Origin: Sporosarcina jeotgali
GTDB lineage: Bacteria; Bacillota; Bacilli; Bacillales_A; Planococcaceae
Length of the DNA: 64,000 nt
Assembly: GCF_033304595.1 (NCBI RefSeq)
Contig: NZ_CP116341.1
Span: forward strand, 973,001 to 1,037,000
Reading direction: 5' to 3'
The position numbers and the translations under genes were made by a program. Each line of letters begins with the position of its first letter. The first letter of the stretch is position 1. The notes beneath the pieces were generated by a model. That model did no database searches. It was not told where the DNA came from and worked only from the letters and a program-made list of their open reading frames with translations. Shown piece after piece: positions 29,330-39,569 of the stretch.

Positions 29330-31737
29330 TCGCTGAAGTGATCGTGGATGTTGCAGCGTATCCGATTGATCGTCCATTTGACTATAAAATTCCTGAACTT
29401 TTTTTAGGCTTTGTAGAACCCGGGATGCGTGTAAAAGTACCATTTGGTCCGCGTAAAGTAGCAGGCTATGTGGTTGCTTTGAAAAACGACAGCGACTTGG
29501 ACGTCAGTAAGATTAAACCGTTGGAAGAGCTTATCGATTTTGAACCAATTCTCTCATCGGAACTGCTCAAACTTTCGGAATGGCTTGCTGTGGATACGCT
29601 TGCTTATCGAATAGAGGCCCTTCAAGTTATGCTTCCGGCGGCAATGCGTGCTAAGTATGAAAAGTATATACAAGTGGAGGATTCATCAGCCATCACAGAT
29701 ACTGAATTTATGAATATGCTGCGGGGCAGAGACCGTGTTCCATTAAAAATAGCTGATACATCAGAGCTGTTAAGGCAGCTTAAGGCCTATGTAAAAAACG
29801 GTGCAGTCCGTGTAGACACGCTTGTTAAACAACAGACAGCTGTGAAGAAAGTCCGAATGATTCATATTGCTGAGATAGAAGAATTGAATCAGCAAGTAGA
29901 GACATTAAGTAAACAAGCGGTCAAACAGCGTGAGTTGGTAAATTGGATGATTGAACATGCAGGACAAACCATTGAAGCCGGAAAGCTGATTGCTGAATCC
30001 GGCGTATCTGCCACTGTTTTGAAAACAATCATTGAAAAAGGATTTGCCCAGGAAAAAAAGACAGAAGTGTACCGGGAACCTGATGCATTGGAAATCCAGG
30101 ATACAGCGATTCCAAAACAGCTTACCGCCTATCAGCAGCACGCAGTGGATGAAATACTTGAAGCATATCGATCAGGTACAGATACAACATTCCTGCTGCA
30201 CGGCATTACAGGCAGCGGCAAGACTGAGGTGTACTTGCAAACGATCGAAGAAGTGCTGTCAACTGGAAAAGAAGCAATTATGCTTGTACCGGAGATTTCG
30301 CTGACGCCTCAAATGACTACGCGGTTCAAAGAGCGTTTCGGTGATCAAGTTGCAGTTATGCACAGTGCACTATCTGCAGGTGAGAAATATGATGAGTGGC
30401 GTAAAATTCATCGTAAAGAAGTGAAAGTGGTTGTTGGGGCGCGTTCTGCTATTTTTGCGCCTTTTGAAAAACTAGGAATCATTATTTTGGATGAAGAGCA
30501 CGAATCTACGTATAAACAAGAAGATTCTCCCCGCTATCATGCACGGGATGTTGCGATTTGGCGTGCACAGTTCAATCATTGCCCTGTGATTCTCGGAAGT
30601 GCGACTCCCGCCCTTGAATCTTATGCGCGTGCGTCGAAAGGTGTTTATCGTCTTCTGGAATTGCCAACACGGGCAAAAGATCAGGAGCTGCCAAACGTCA
30701 ACATCGTCGATATGCGAGCTGAACTGAAAGACGGCAACCGTTCTATGTTTTCTGTCCCGCTGGCGGATGCTGTCAGAGATCGATTGGATAAAGGAGAACA
30801 GACAGTTCTGTTTTTAAATAAGCGTGGTTTTTCTTCTTTTGTTTTATGCAGGGATTGCGGGACGACGATTCAATGTCCGAACTGTGATATTTCATTGACG
30901 TATCATCGGGCCACTGAGAATTTAAAATGTCACTACTGCGGACATGAAGAACGAGTGCCTCAAGTCTGCCCTGAATGCGAAAGTGAACATATTCGTTTTT
31001 TTGGAACGGGTACACAAAAAGCGGAAGAAGAGATTGCAAAACTTTTCCCGGAAGCGCGAGTGCTTCGTATGGATGTCGATACGACTCGCCAAAAAGGATC
31101 ACATGCCCGTCTGCTTCAAAAGTTCAGTGAAGGCCAGGCAGATATTTTACTTGGGACGCAAATGATTGCTAAAGGACTTGATTTTCCGAATATTACACTT
31201 GTCGGTGTTTTAGCGGCAGATACAACCCTGCATCTGGCAGATTTCAGAGCCGCGGAAAAGACGTTTCAATTGCTTACTCAAGTAAGCGGCAGAGCAGGAC
31301 GTCATGACTTAGAAGGAGAAGTATTTGTTCAAACGTACACACCGGAACACTATGCAATCGAACTTGCTAAAGCTCAAGTATATGAACCGTTTTATGAAAT
31401 GGAGATGGGAACTCGGAAGCAATTTGGGTATCCGCCATTTTATTACATTGTCAATATTCAATTCAGCCATGAAGATTTAATGAAAGTTGTAGGATATGCT
31501 GAAAAAGCAGGACGATTTTTAGCAGACGGGTTAAGTCCGGAAAGCGTCATTATCGGTCCGACAGCGTCTGCCATTAGCCGTGTGAATAATAGATATCGCT
31601 ATCAATGTTTGATAAAATACAAAAAAGAACCGAAACTGACAGAGACACTGCAGGCACTTATCCGGATTTATCGAACGGATTGGATAAAAGACGGATTACA
31701 GCTTTCTGTTGATAAATCACCTGTCGTTATTTACTGA
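29326..31737 (+). CDS. priA: Primosomal protein N', PriA helicase
   Basis: The 3'-to-5' DNA helicase that reloads the replisome at collapsed forks (803 aa). It has the N-terminal DNA-binding domain, Walker A in LLHGITGSGKTEVYL (~residue 290), the DEEH box in IILDEEHESTYKQ, and GSATPALES. The zinc-binding region is rich in CxxC pairs (CRDCG, CPNC, CHYCG, CPEC at about 505-545). The helicase C-terminal motifs LLGTQMIAKGLDFPNITLV and TQVSGRAGRHD follow. It overlaps coaBC by 4 bases. Confidence 0.97.
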   Translation: MIAEVIVDVAAYPIDRPFDYKIPELFLGFVEPGMRVKVPFGPRKVAGYVVALKNDSDLDVSKIKPLEELIDFEPILSSELLKLSEWLAVDTLAYRIEALQVMLPAAMRAKYEKYIQVEDSSAITDTEFMNMLRGRDRVPLKIADTSELLRQLKAYVKNGAVRVDTLVKQQTAVKKVRMIHIAEIEELNQQVETLSKQAVKQRELVNWMIEHAGQTIEAGKLIAESGVSATVLKTIIEKGFAQEKKTEVYREPDALEIQDTAIPKQLTAYQQHAVDEILEAYRSGTDTTFLLHGITGSGKTEVYLQTIEEVLSTGKEAIMLVPEISLTPQMTTRFKERFGDQVAVMHSALSAGEKYDEWRKIHRKEVKVVVGARSAIFAPFEKLGIIILDEEHESTYKQEDSPRYHARDVAIWRAQFNHCPVILGSATPALESYARASKGVYRLLELPTRAKDQELPNVNIVDMRAELKDGNRSMFSVPLADAVRDRLDKGEQTVLFLNKRGFSSFVLCRDCGTTIQCPNCDISLTYHRATENLKCHYCGHEERVPQVCPECESEHIRFFGTGTQKAEEEIAKLFPEARVLRMDVDTTRQKGSHARLLQKFSEGQADILLGTQMIAKGLDFPNITLVGVLAADTTLHLADFRAAEKTFQLLTQVSGRAGRHDLEGEVFVQTYTPEHYAIELAKAQVYEPFYEMEMGTRKQFGYPPFYYIVNIQFSHEDLMKVVGYAEKAGRFLADGLSPESVIIGPTASAISRVNNRYRYQCLIKYKKEPKLTETLQALIRIYRTDWIKDGLQLSVDKSPVVIY

Positions 31738-31763
31738 ATAGGAACCAGAAAAGAGGAATTTGT

Positions 31764-32285
31764 TTGACTGTACTAGAAATTGTAAAATATCCAGCTGAAA
31801 TATTGGAAACGAAAACAAAAGAAGTAACGAAATTTGACCGTAATTTACACAAGCTGCTGGACGATATGATGGAAACGATGATCGCTGCAGATGGTGTAGG
31901 AATCGCTGCTCCACAAGTGGGACAGTCAATCCGCGCTGCGATTGTGGATATTGGTGAGGGAGATCCGCCTATTGAACTTATCAATCCTGTCATTACCGCA
32001 GTTGGCGGGGAAGATGTGGACTTGGAAGGCTGCCTAAGTTTCCCCGATTTGTACGGTGAAGTGAAGCGTCCATTTTTTGTACGTGTAGAAGCACAAGAAC
32101 GGGATGGTTCACTCTATGAACTGGAAGCTGAAAGCTTTGAAGCACGAGCGATTATGCATGAAATCGATCATTTAGACGGCATTTTGTTCAATAAAAAAAT
32201 TAGCCGGATTGTCGACGCTTCGGAATTTGAAGAATTGGACGAAGAGCTCGTTCAACTTGAAAAGGACGGTGAAGGGATTGAATAA
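31764..32285 (+). CDS. def: Peptide deformylase
   Basis: Metalloenzyme removing the N-formyl group from new proteins (173 aa). The three motifs are intact: [12 protein letters not shown] (about 43-54), EGCLSFPD with the metal cysteine (~90) and HEIDHLDG with the metal histidines and catalytic glutamate (~132). It uses a TTG start with AAAGAGGAA upstream. It overlaps fmt, whose product acts on the same formyl group. Confidence 0.96.
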   Translation: MTVLEIVKYPAEILETKTKEVTKFDRNLHKLLDDMMETMIAADGVGIAAPQVGQSIRAAIVDIGEGDPPIELINPVITAVGGEDVDLEGCLSFPDLYGEVKRPFFVRVEAQERDGSLYELEAESFEARAIMHEIDHLDGILFNKKISRIVDASEFEELDEELVQLEKDGEGIE

Positions 32286-33219
32286 GCTTTTATTTATGGG
32301 AACACCTGATTTTTCAGCGCCTATTTTGCGTATGCTCCACGAAGAAGGGTATGAAATTGTCGGTGTTGTGACTCAACCTGATAGACCTGTTGGCCGAAAG
32401 CGCGTCTTGACACCGCCTCCTGTGAAAGCGGAAGCATTGCGTCTGGGGCTTCCTGTTATTCAACCTGAAAAGTTAAGAGGCTCCGCTGAGTTGGAGGAGA
32501 TTAAAGCGCTTGCTCCCGACTTGATTGTCACAGCGGCCTTTGGTCAGATTCTGCCAAAAGAACTGCTTGAAGTTCCTAAATTAGGGTGTATTAATGTACA
32601 CGCTTCATTGCTTCCAGCCTATCGCGGCGGGGCCCCGATTCACCAGGCAATTATGGACGGCTGCACGGAAACCGGGGTAACCATTATGTACATGGCAGAA
32701 AAACTAGATGCTGGTGACATTATCTCACAAGCGACAGAACAGATTTCACCCACTGATGATACAGGCAGTATGTTTGATAAATTATCACTTACTGGAGAAA
32801 AATTGTTAAAAGAGACATTGCCTTCGATTCTGGAAGGGACAAATGCGCGAATTCCGCAAGATGAAGAAAAAGTTACATTTGCAAAAAATATCTCACGCGA
32901 GCAAGAGCGGATTGACTGGACACAAAAAGGAACGGATATTCATAACCAAGTGAGAGGCCTTACCCCTTGGCCTACAGCCTATACGACATTTGGCGGAGAG
33001 AACGTAAAAGTCTGGAAGACCGAAGTACTTCCAACAGAATCCAAAGGTGAATCGGGTGAAATCATCGAGTTGACTAAAGATCAAATTCTTGTGAAAACAG
33101 GTGATGATACAGCGATTGCAATTACAGAATTGCAGCCTTCTGGAAAAAAACGCATGACTGCAACCGTCTTTTTGAACGGATCGGGTAGCCAGTGGAAAAA
33201 AGGAGATTTCTTCCTATGA
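32278..33219 (+). CDS. fmt: Methionyl-tRNA formyltransferase
   Basis: Formylates initiator Met-tRNA using 10-formyl-tetrahydrofolate (313 aa). TTG 32278 gives [20 protein letters not shown], the standard N-terminus; longer upstream frames lie inside def. The folate-binding motif [18 protein letters not shown] is at about residues 109-126, with the catalytic asparagine in INVHAS just before. The C-terminal tRNA-binding OB-like domain is present ([13 protein letters not shown]). It overlaps def by 8 bases and rsmB by 4. Confidence 0.95.
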   Translation: MNKLLFMGTPDFSAPILRMLHEEGYEIVGVVTQPDRPVGRKRVLTPPPVKAEALRLGLPVIQPEKLRGSAELEEIKALAPDLIVTAAFGQILPKELLEVPKLGCINVHASLLPAYRGGAPIHQAIMDGCTETGVTIMYMAEKLDAGDIISQATEQISPTDDTGSMFDKLSLTGEKLLKETLPSILEGTNARIPQDEEKVTFAKNISREQERIDWTQKGTDIHNQVRGLTPWPTAYTTFGGENVKVWKTEVLPTESKGESGEIIELTKDQILVKTGDDTAIAITELQPSGKKRMTATVFLNGSGSQWKKGDFFL

Positions 33220-34574
33220 CAGCAAAGAAGAAAATAATGATGCAGGGGAACGTCCGGGATGCGGCACTTTCCATTTTACTTGAAGTGAGCCGGAACCAAG
33301 CATACAGCAATCTATTATTAACCCGGACGATGAAATCCTATGCCATTAAAGAGCAGGACAAACCATTGTTAACGAATTTAACATATGGAACGTTACAGTA
33401 TCGATTGACACTGGATTATTATCTAGCTCCATTCATCAAAGGGAAACTGGATGATTGGGTTCGTGAACTGCTTCGTATGTCGCTGTATCAGATTGTCTAT
33501 TTAACAAAGATTCCTCCACACGCTGCTGTAAATGAAGCAGTGGAAATTGCAAAAGTTCGTGGACATAAAGGAACAACCGGATTCGTAAATGGAGTTCTTC
33601 GCTCTGTATTGCGCCAAGGGGTCCGATCTCTTGATGAAATAACTGATGGAATTACACGTTTGTCATTAGAGACAAGTCATCCTGAATGGCTGATCCGACG
33701 CTGGATTGATCAGTACGGCTTGAAAGTCACTTCGGAAATGGCGCGTGCTAATAATGAGCCGCCGATGAATACGGCACGTGTCAATATCGCGCAGACAACT
33801 GTTGAAAAAGCACTTCACCAGCTGAAGAGTGAAGGTGCAAAAGTGGAGTTAGGGAAAGTGGTGCCTGAAGCGATTTATTGTCATTCAGGAAATGTCGCAA
33901 AAACCTATACGTACACCAAAGGATGGCTGACTGTTCAAGATGAAAGCTCAATGCTTCCTGTTTATGCACTGGATGTGCAGCCGGGAATGAAGGTGCTTGA
34001 TATGTGCGCAGCACCTGGCGGGAAAACGACCCAAATTGCTGAGCATTTGAACGATACAGGAGAAGTGCACGCGCATGATCTTCATGAACATAAATTGCAG
34101 CTGATCGAAGAGAATGCAGAACGTTTAGGCCTGAATTCGATTTGGACTTCCAGCGGGGATAGCCGCGAATTGGGATATACGTATAAACCGAACACGTTCG
34201 ACCGGATTTTAGTGGATGCGCCATGCAGCGGTCTGGGGGTTGTCCGCAGAAAACCGGAAATTAAGTACAATAAGACGGAAGCAGATCTTGAATCGCTTAC
34301 AAAAATCCAAGGAGAATTACTTGAAACGGCTTGGACGCTTGTCAAACCAGGCGGCAAAATTGTCTACAGTACATGTACAGTCGATAAGACTGAAAATGAT
34401 GGAGTCGTGCTGCAATTTCTAGAACGTCATCCTGAAGCTATTAAATTAGTTCCAGAATTCTTCGAAGAAGCGGGTCTTTTAACGCCAAACGGGATGCTGC
34501 AAGTATTGCCGCAGGACTTCGGAGGCGATGGATTTTTCGCAGCAGCCTTGCAAAAACCAATAAGCAACGACTAA
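33216..34574 (+). CDS. rsmB: 16S rRNA (cytosine-967-C5)-methyltransferase RsmB
   Basis: SAM-dependent rRNA methyltransferase (452 aa) with an N-terminal NusB-like domain (about residues 10-140, [23 protein letters not shown]) and a C-terminal catalytic domain. SAM motif [16 protein letters not shown] (~264), [19 protein letters not shown] with one conserved cysteine, and [15 protein letters not shown] with the catalytic cysteine. The ATG at 33216 overlaps the fmt stop, with AAAGGAG 10 bases upstream. In B. subtilis rlmN follows; here prpC follows directly. Confidence 0.95.
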   Translation: MTAKKKIMMQGNVRDAALSILLEVSRNQAYSNLLLTRTMKSYAIKEQDKPLLTNLTYGTLQYRLTLDYYLAPFIKGKLDDWVRELLRMSLYQIVYLTKIPPHAAVNEAVEIAKVRGHKGTTGFVNGVLRSVLRQGVRSLDEITDGITRLSLETSHPEWLIRRWIDQYGLKVTSEMARANNEPPMNTARVNIAQTTVEKALHQLKSEGAKVELGKVVPEAIYCHSGNVAKTYTYTKGWLTVQDESSMLPVYALDVQPGMKVLDMCAAPGGKTTQIAEHLNDTGEVHAHDLHEHKLQLIEENAERLGLNSIWTSSGDSRELGYTYKPNTFDRILVDAPCSGLGVVRRKPEIKYNKTEADLESLTKIQGELLETAWTLVKPGGKIVYSTCTVDKTENDGVVLQFLERHPEAIKLVPEFFEEAGLLTPNGMLQVLPQDFGGDGFFAAALQKPISND

Positions 34575-34602
34575 ATAGACGTACAGGGATGGGGGAAGCG
34601 GA

Positions 34603-35361
34603 ATGCATTTCAGTGTACGAACTGATATTGGCAGAAAACGCACATTCAATGAGGACCAAGCAGCTGTATTTGTACTTGAAAACGGTTATGCACTTGCTGT
34701 AATCGCTGACGGTATGGGTGGCCATCGAAGTGGAGATGTCGCAAGTGAAATGGCTGTACGTTTAATGGGAGAACATTTCAATGACCTGAACGCAGCAATT
34801 CCGGAAACCAAGGAAACTTGGAATGAATGGCTGGATTCGATTGTACGCAAAGTGAACCAGCTGATTTTTGAAAAAGCTCAGTCTTCTCCAGAACACGAAG
34901 GTATGGGAACAACGCTTGAAGCAGCAGTTATTGCTGAAGGAAATTGTTACATTGCCCATGTGGGGGACAGCCGGGTCTATTCGGTCAGTTCGGATACAAT
35001 CACCCAGCTGACAAAGGATCATTCTTACGTAAATGCTTTGCTAGCAAGCGGGGAAATCACGGAAGCTGAGGCTGAAGTTCATCCGCAGCGTAATTGGATC
35101 ATGCGTGCTGTCGGATCTGAACGCGATATTGAGCCTGAATTTTATCATGTACCCCTTAAAAAAGAAGACTATCTGTTATTGTGCACAGATGGTCTGAGCA
35201 ACAAAGTCGAACCTGAAATGATGCGGGAACTCATCGTTGCGGACAATACACTCGAAGAAAAAGTGAAACAACTGATTGATCTCGCTAACGAAAGAGGCGG
35301 AGAGGACAACATTACTGCGGTGTTGCTTGCCTCTAACGACCATGGAGCTGGTGCTGTATGA
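34603..35361 (+). CDS. prpC: PP2C-type Ser/Thr phosphatase PrpC
   Basis: Manganese-dependent phosphatase that reverses phosphorylation by PrkC (252 aa). PP2C motifs: RTDIGRKRTFNEDQ (~5-18), VIADGMGGHRSGDVAS (~34-49), HVGDSRVY (~122), LCTDGLSNKV (~193) and GGEDNITAVL (~233). The metal-binding aspartates in these blocks are intact. AUGGGGGAAG-like ribosome binding sequence (GATGGGGGAAG) precedes the ATG. Its stop overlaps the prkC start. Confidence 0.96.
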   Translation: MHFSVRTDIGRKRTFNEDQAAVFVLENGYALAVIADGMGGHRSGDVASEMAVRLMGEHFNDLNAAIPETKETWNEWLDSIVRKVNQLIFEKAQSSPEHEGMGTTLEAAVIAEGNCYIAHVGDSRVYSVSSDTITQLTKDHSYVNALLASGEITEAEAEVHPQRNWIMRAVGSERDIEPEFYHVPLKKEDYLLLCTDGLSNKVEPEMMRELIVADNTLEEKVKQLIDLANERGGEDNITAVLLASNDHGAGAV

Positions 35362-37337
35362 TTGGTAATCGAATTGGAGACCGCTATGATATCATCGGCA
35401 CAATCGGTGAAGGCGGGATGTCTAAAGTTTACTTGGCACATGATGTGATTTTAGATCGGGATGTCGCGATTAAAGTCTTAAATTACGACTTTGCGAACGA
35501 AGAAGAGTTAAAACGCAGATTTCAGCGTGAAGCGCTTTCTGCAACTAGCTTAACCCACCAAAATATCGTCAATATATTTGATGTGGGTGAAGAAGATGAG
35601 CTTCATTACCTGGTGATGGAGTACGTGAAAGGTCTGACTTTAAAGCGCTTTATTTTAGAGAACGGTCCGCTTGAACCTGAGAGAGCCATTCCGATCATGC
35701 TGCAGCTAGTTGCTGCCATATCAAATGCGCATCATAACGGCATCATTCATCGTGATGTGAAGCCGCAAAATATTTTAATGGATGAAGAAGGTAACGTGAA
35801 AATTACAGACTTCGGAATTGCAATGGCGCTTACAGCGACCTCCCATACCAAAACGAATTCTGTACTGGGTACCGTCCATTATTTATCACCGGAACAAGCA
35901 AGAGGCGGGATGGCAACTAAGAAATCAGACGTCTATTCGTTGGGGATTGTCTTTTACGAGTTACTGACGGGCAAGCTGCCATTTTCAGCCGAATCAGCTG
36001 TAGCGATTGCTCTTAAGCATTTACAGGAAGAGACGCCTTCTGTGCGAGCGGATTTCCCAATGATCCCTCAAAGTGTTGAAAATATTATTTTGAAAGCCAC
36101 GACAAAGGATGCCAGGCATCGGTATGTTTCAGCAGATGAAATGTATGACGATTTGCTGACAGCACTCGATCCAGCACGAGTCAATGAACCTAAGTTTGCA
36201 ATTCCTTTTGATGAAGATGAAACACGTGCGCTTCCAGTCATTAAAGATGCTCCAAGTTTACTGGACACTGAACAAACGATGAAGATTGAACCCGTTCGAT
36301 TAAAGGCAGAGCCTGTGAAATCAGAACCGGTTCCTCAGAAGAACAAACGTAAAAAATGGCCGATTTTTGCAAGCATTGCGATAGTAATCGCTGCTGCAAT
36401 TGCAATACTGTATCTCACAGGTATGTTTGACCGGCAAGTGACTGTCCCTGACGTACTAGGAAAAGATGAAGCAGATGCAATCGCACTCCTTGAAGAAAAG
36501 GGATTTGTTGTAGATGGCAAACTCGAACAGCCTTCTGAGGAATATGAAAAAGGGGAAGTTTTCCGAACGATTCCTGAAGCAGACAAACAGCGTGACAAAG
36601 GAAGTTCGGTCAAGTTATATATCAGTACAGGTAAAGAGACGATGACGTTCATTGATTATACAGGCAGGGACTACGAGGCTACTCAAGAACGGTTAGATCC
36701 TTTTAAATTCAAGTCTATCAAATCAGAAGATGAATTCGATGATCAACCTAAAGGAACCATCCTAAGACAAGATCCAGATCCCGATTCAGAAGTCGTTCCC
36801 AGTGAAACGGATGTTGTATTCACTGTTAGTAAAGGACCGGAAACGAAAACGCTGGAAAGCTTGATTGGATTTACGGATGATCAGTTAAATGCTTACGCAC
36901 GTTCGTCGGGCTTCAATATAAGGGTGGCTAAAAAGAGTAACTCGGATTCCATTCCTGAAGGCCAGGTTATGAAACAGGAACCGGATGCAGGTCAGTCGCT
37001 CCCAATTGGAACAACGGTAAATGTAACAGTTTCAAAAGGGCCAGCTCAAAAGCCGGTAAAACTTTACGTAAAGCGTATCAAGATCCCTTACGAAGCATTA
37101 GAAGATGACGGTTCGTCAGAGGATGGGGATGAAGAGAGACCCCCTCAAACGGTTCGCATTTATATTCAAGACCGCGAACATTCAATGACCGATCCAATTG
37201 AGGAATTTGACATAACTGAAGATACTGAGAAACAAATTACAGTCGAGTTGGAAGAAGGTCAGCGAGGCGGATATAAAATCCTCCGCGGTACAACAGTTAT
37301 CGAAGAAAAGACGTTTAACTACAAAGACATTCAATAA
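35358..37337 (+). CDS. prkC: PASTA-domain Ser/Thr protein kinase PrkC
   Basis: Membrane kinase sensing muropeptides and wall precursors; in spore formers it also triggers germination. The 659-aa protein has an N-terminal Hanks kinase domain (GEGGMSKVYLAHD, VAIKVL, IIHRDVKPQNIL, ITDFGIA, about 1-270), a low-complexity juxtamembrane segment and one membrane helix (IFASIAIVIAAAIAILYL, ~336-353). Three PASTA repeats follow, starting near residues 360, 430 and 495, then a C-terminal Ig-like domain (~565-659). The layout matches B. subtilis PrkC (648 aa). It overlaps prpC by 4 bases. Confidence 0.97.
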   Translation: MIGNRIGDRYDIIGTIGEGGMSKVYLAHDVILDRDVAIKVLNYDFANEEELKRRFQREALSATSLTHQNIVNIFDVGEEDELHYLVMEYVKGLTLKRFILENGPLEPERAIPIMLQLVAAISNAHHNGIIHRDVKPQNILMDEEGNVKITDFGIAMALTATSHTKTNSVLGTVHYLSPEQARGGMATKKSDVYSLGIVFYELLTGKLPFSAESAVAIALKHLQEETPSVRADFPMIPQSVENIILKATTKDARHRYVSADEMYDDLLTALDPARVNEPKFAIPFDEDETRALPVIKDAPSLLDTEQTMKIEPVRLKAEPVKSEPVPQKNKRKKWPIFASIAIVIAAAIAILYLTGMFDRQVTVPDVLGKDEADAIALLEEKGFVVDGKLEQPSEEYEKGEVFRTIPEADKQRDKGSSVKLYISTGKETMTFIDYTGRDYEATQERLDPFKFKSIKSEDEFDDQPKGTILRQDPDPDSEVVPSETDVVFTVSKGPETKTLESLIGFTDDQLNAYARSSGFNIRVAKKSNSDSIPEGQVMKQEPDAGQSLPIGTTVNVTVSKGPAQKPVKLYVKRIKIPYEALEDDGSSEDGDEERPPQTVRIYIQDREHSMTDPIEEFDITEDTEKQITVELEEGQRGGYKILRGTTVIEEKTFNYKDIQ

Positions 37338-37350
37338 GGATGGGGATAGG

Positions 37351-38232
37351 ATGCCAGAAGGTCAAATTCGAAAAGCGATTAGCGGGTTTTACTATGTAAA
37401 GTATGATGGAGGGACAGTGCGCTGCAGAGGAAGAGGCGTATTTAGAAAGCGAAAAATCACTCCGCTTGTAGGTGACTGGGTAACATACGTACAAGAAGGA
37501 GTAGAAGATGCGACGATTACTGAAGTTCATCCGCGAAAGAATGAACTAGTGCGTCCTCCTGTTTCTAACATTGACTTGGCGTTACTTGCGGTCTCAATCG
37601 TAGAGCCGGCGTTCAGTTCTAACTTGCTAGATCGCTTTCTTGTCCTTGTTGAGTCCCATCATATTGAGCCTGTCATTTGCCTGACGAAGAAAGATAAAGC
37701 GAATGAAGCCGAACTTCAGAAAGCTGAAGAAGCTGCTGCTTATTACCGATCAATAGGTTATTCGGTATTGATGACTTCTATTGATGAGCCTGGACTTATT
37801 GAGAAACTGCAGCCGTTCTTGGAGGGAAAGACAACTGTTCTTGCTGGACAATCCGGTGTCGGGAAATCAACCTTGTTGAATACGCTTTTACCTAACTTGT
37901 CACTCGAAACAGGCGAAATATCAGAATCACTCGGACGGGGGAAACATACGACACGTCATGTTGAGCTTCATGAACTGGCTGGCGGCTTGGTTGCCGATAC
38001 CCCTGGATTCAGTTCATTGGAATTTGATACCCTTGAAAAACAAGAGCTGGGAAGTTGTTTTCCTGAGTTCCTGGAAGCGTCTGAGCAATGTAAATTCAGA
38101 GGCTGCCTGCACTTGAAGGAACCTTCTTGTGAAGTGAAAAGAAAAGTGGAATCCGGTGAAATTCTTCAAACCCGTTACAATCATTACTTGCAGTTTTTGC
38201 AGGAAATCACTGACAGAAAGCCGAGGTATTAA
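37351..38232 (+). CDS. rsgA: Ribosome small-subunit GTPase RsgA
   Basis: Circularly permuted GTPase assisting late 30S maturation (293 aa). N-terminal OB fold (VRCRGRGVFRKRKITPLVGDWV), then G4 as CLTKKDKA (~112), G1 as LAGQSGVGKSTLLNTLLP (~166), G3 as DTPGFSS (~215), and a C-terminal zinc motif C-x4-C-x-H-x5-C (CKFRGCLHLKEPSC). Called CpgA/YloQ in B. subtilis, where it is also in the PrkC target list and next to prkC. AAGGATGGGG precedes the ATG. Confidence 0.96.
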   Translation: MPEGQIRKAISGFYYVKYDGGTVRCRGRGVFRKRKITPLVGDWVTYVQEGVEDATITEVHPRKNELVRPPVSNIDLALLAVSIVEPAFSSNLLDRFLVLVESHHIEPVICLTKKDKANEAELQKAEEAAAYYRSIGYSVLMTSIDEPGLIEKLQPFLEGKTTVLAGQSGVGKSTLLNTLLPNLSLETGEISESLGRGKHTTRHVELHELAGGLVADTPGFSSLEFDTLEKQELGSCFPEFLEASEQCKFRGCLHLKEPSCEVKRKVESGEILQTRYNHYLQFLQEITDRKPRY

Positions 38233-38237
38233 TTGAA

Positions 38238-38906
38238 ATGATTAAAATAGCACCTTCTATCTTATCAGCAGATTTTGCGAAGCTTGGAGAAGAAATCAAA
38301 GAAGTCGAGCAAGGCGGTGCGGATTGGATTCACGTAGATGTAATGGACGGTCATTTTGTCCCGAACATTACAATTGGCCCGCTTATTGTTGAAGCAATCC
38401 GCCCTGTCACCTCCTTGCCATTGGATGTTCATCTCATGATTGAAGAACCAGATCGGTATATTGAACAATTCGCAAAGGCGGGAGCAGATTATATTACTGT
38501 TCACGAAGAGGCATGCCGTCATCTGCACAGGACCATACAATTGATCCGTTCCTTTGGAGTAAAGCCGGGAGTTGTATTAAATCCGCATACTCCTGTCGAA
38601 ACCATCCAACATGTATTAGAAGACATTGATCTCGTTCTATTTATGACGGTGAATCCCGGGTTCGGAGGACAGAAGTTTATCTCTTCTGTCGTGCCTAAAG
38701 TTAAACAGCTCTCGGACATTGTTAAAGAGCGTAACTTATCCCTTGAGATCGAAATTGACGGAGGGATTACTTCCGAGACGATAGGGTTGTGTGTAGAAGC
38801 AGGCGCAACTGTATTTGTTGCAGGATCAGCAGTATATAACCAAAAAGACCGCGCAGCTGCTATCCAAAAAATACGTACAGCAGGCGAAAAGGCGCAAAAC
38901 AAGTGA
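38238..38906 (+). CDS. rpe: Ribulose-phosphate 3-epimerase
   Basis: Interconverts ribulose-5-phosphate and xylulose-5-phosphate in the pentose phosphate pathway (222 aa). TIM-barrel motifs: APSILSADFAKLGEEI (~5-20), WIHVDVMDGHFVPNITIG with metal ligands (~31-48), DVHLMIEEPDRYI, VNPGFGGQKFI (~140) and IEIDGGIT. It starts 5 bases after rsgA and overlaps thiN. Confidence 0.97.
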   Translation: MIKIAPSILSADFAKLGEEIKEVEQGGADWIHVDVMDGHFVPNITIGPLIVEAIRPVTSLPLDVHLMIEEPDRYIEQFAKAGADYITVHEEACRHLHRTIQLIRSFGVKPGVVLNPHTPVETIQHVLEDIDLVLFMTVNPGFGGQKFISSVVPKVKQLSDIVKERNLSLEIEIDGGITSETIGLCVEAGATVFVAGSAVYNQKDRAAAIQKIRTAGEKAQNK

Positions 38907-39556
38907 AGACGATTATAATATGTGCAGGGGGGCCAGAGGAAGAAGTTATCCCTCTGGCTCTCTTTTTAGATGAGAACACACAATTTATAGGTGCTGATCG
39001 AGGAACGCTCCAGCTGCTTGATGCAGGGATCGATCCCCTGGCGGCGGTTGGTGACTTTGATTCAGTCAGTGAAGAGGAAATGAAAAGAATTGAAGCAACA
39101 GGCTGTTTCATCGAAAAACGTCCTCCTGAAAAAGAGGAGACCGATACGGAACTGGCATTGAACCTTGCTTATTCGCAGAACCCCGATAAGATTATTTTGA
39201 CCGGAGTAACAGGCGGTCGTCTAGATCATATGTTTTCCACAGTTCAGCTTCTGGTTCGCAATGCCGGGCGGAAGTCATCCGCACAATTGGTACTTGCGAA
39301 CAGACAAAATGAACTGACGCTTCTTCAGAAAGGGACTCATAGCTTCAAGAAGAATGAGCAGTTTCCTTATCTCTCTTTCTTTAGCATGACGGAGTCCGTG
39401 AGGGGGCTGACGCTGACAGGTGTGAAATATGAAGTCTTCCTTGAAGAGATACATCTTGGAGATACTCGCTTCACGAGCAATGAGATTGTTGAACCATCTT
39501 GTACTATCTCACTGCAAGCCGGCATATGTTTAATGGTAAGGAGCTCAGATTCCTGA
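38903..39556 (+). CDS. thiN: Thiamine pyrophosphokinase
   Basis: Converts thiamine to thiamine diphosphate with ATP (217 aa). The TPK motifs are clear: ICAGGPEEEV near the start, GADRGTLQLLDAGIDPLAAVGDFDSVSEEE (~30-58, metal-binding aspartates) and KEETDTELAL (~76). The end of the protein matches the thiamine-binding domain (GLTLTGVKYEV, SNEIVEPSCTISLQAGICLMV). GTG start overlapping the rpe stop. Position corresponds to yloS/thiN in B. subtilis. Confidence 0.95.
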   Translation: MKTIIICAGGPEEEVIPLALFLDENTQFIGADRGTLQLLDAGIDPLAAVGDFDSVSEEEMKRIEATGCFIEKRPPEKEETDTELALNLAYSQNPDKIILTGVTGGRLDHMFSTVQLLVRNAGRKSSAQLVLANRQNELTLLQKGTHSFKKNEQFPYLSFFSMTESVRGLTLTGVKYEVFLEEIHLGDTRFTSNEIVEPSCTISLQAGICLMVRSSDS

Positions 39557-39569
39557 AAGGAGTGGGGAG

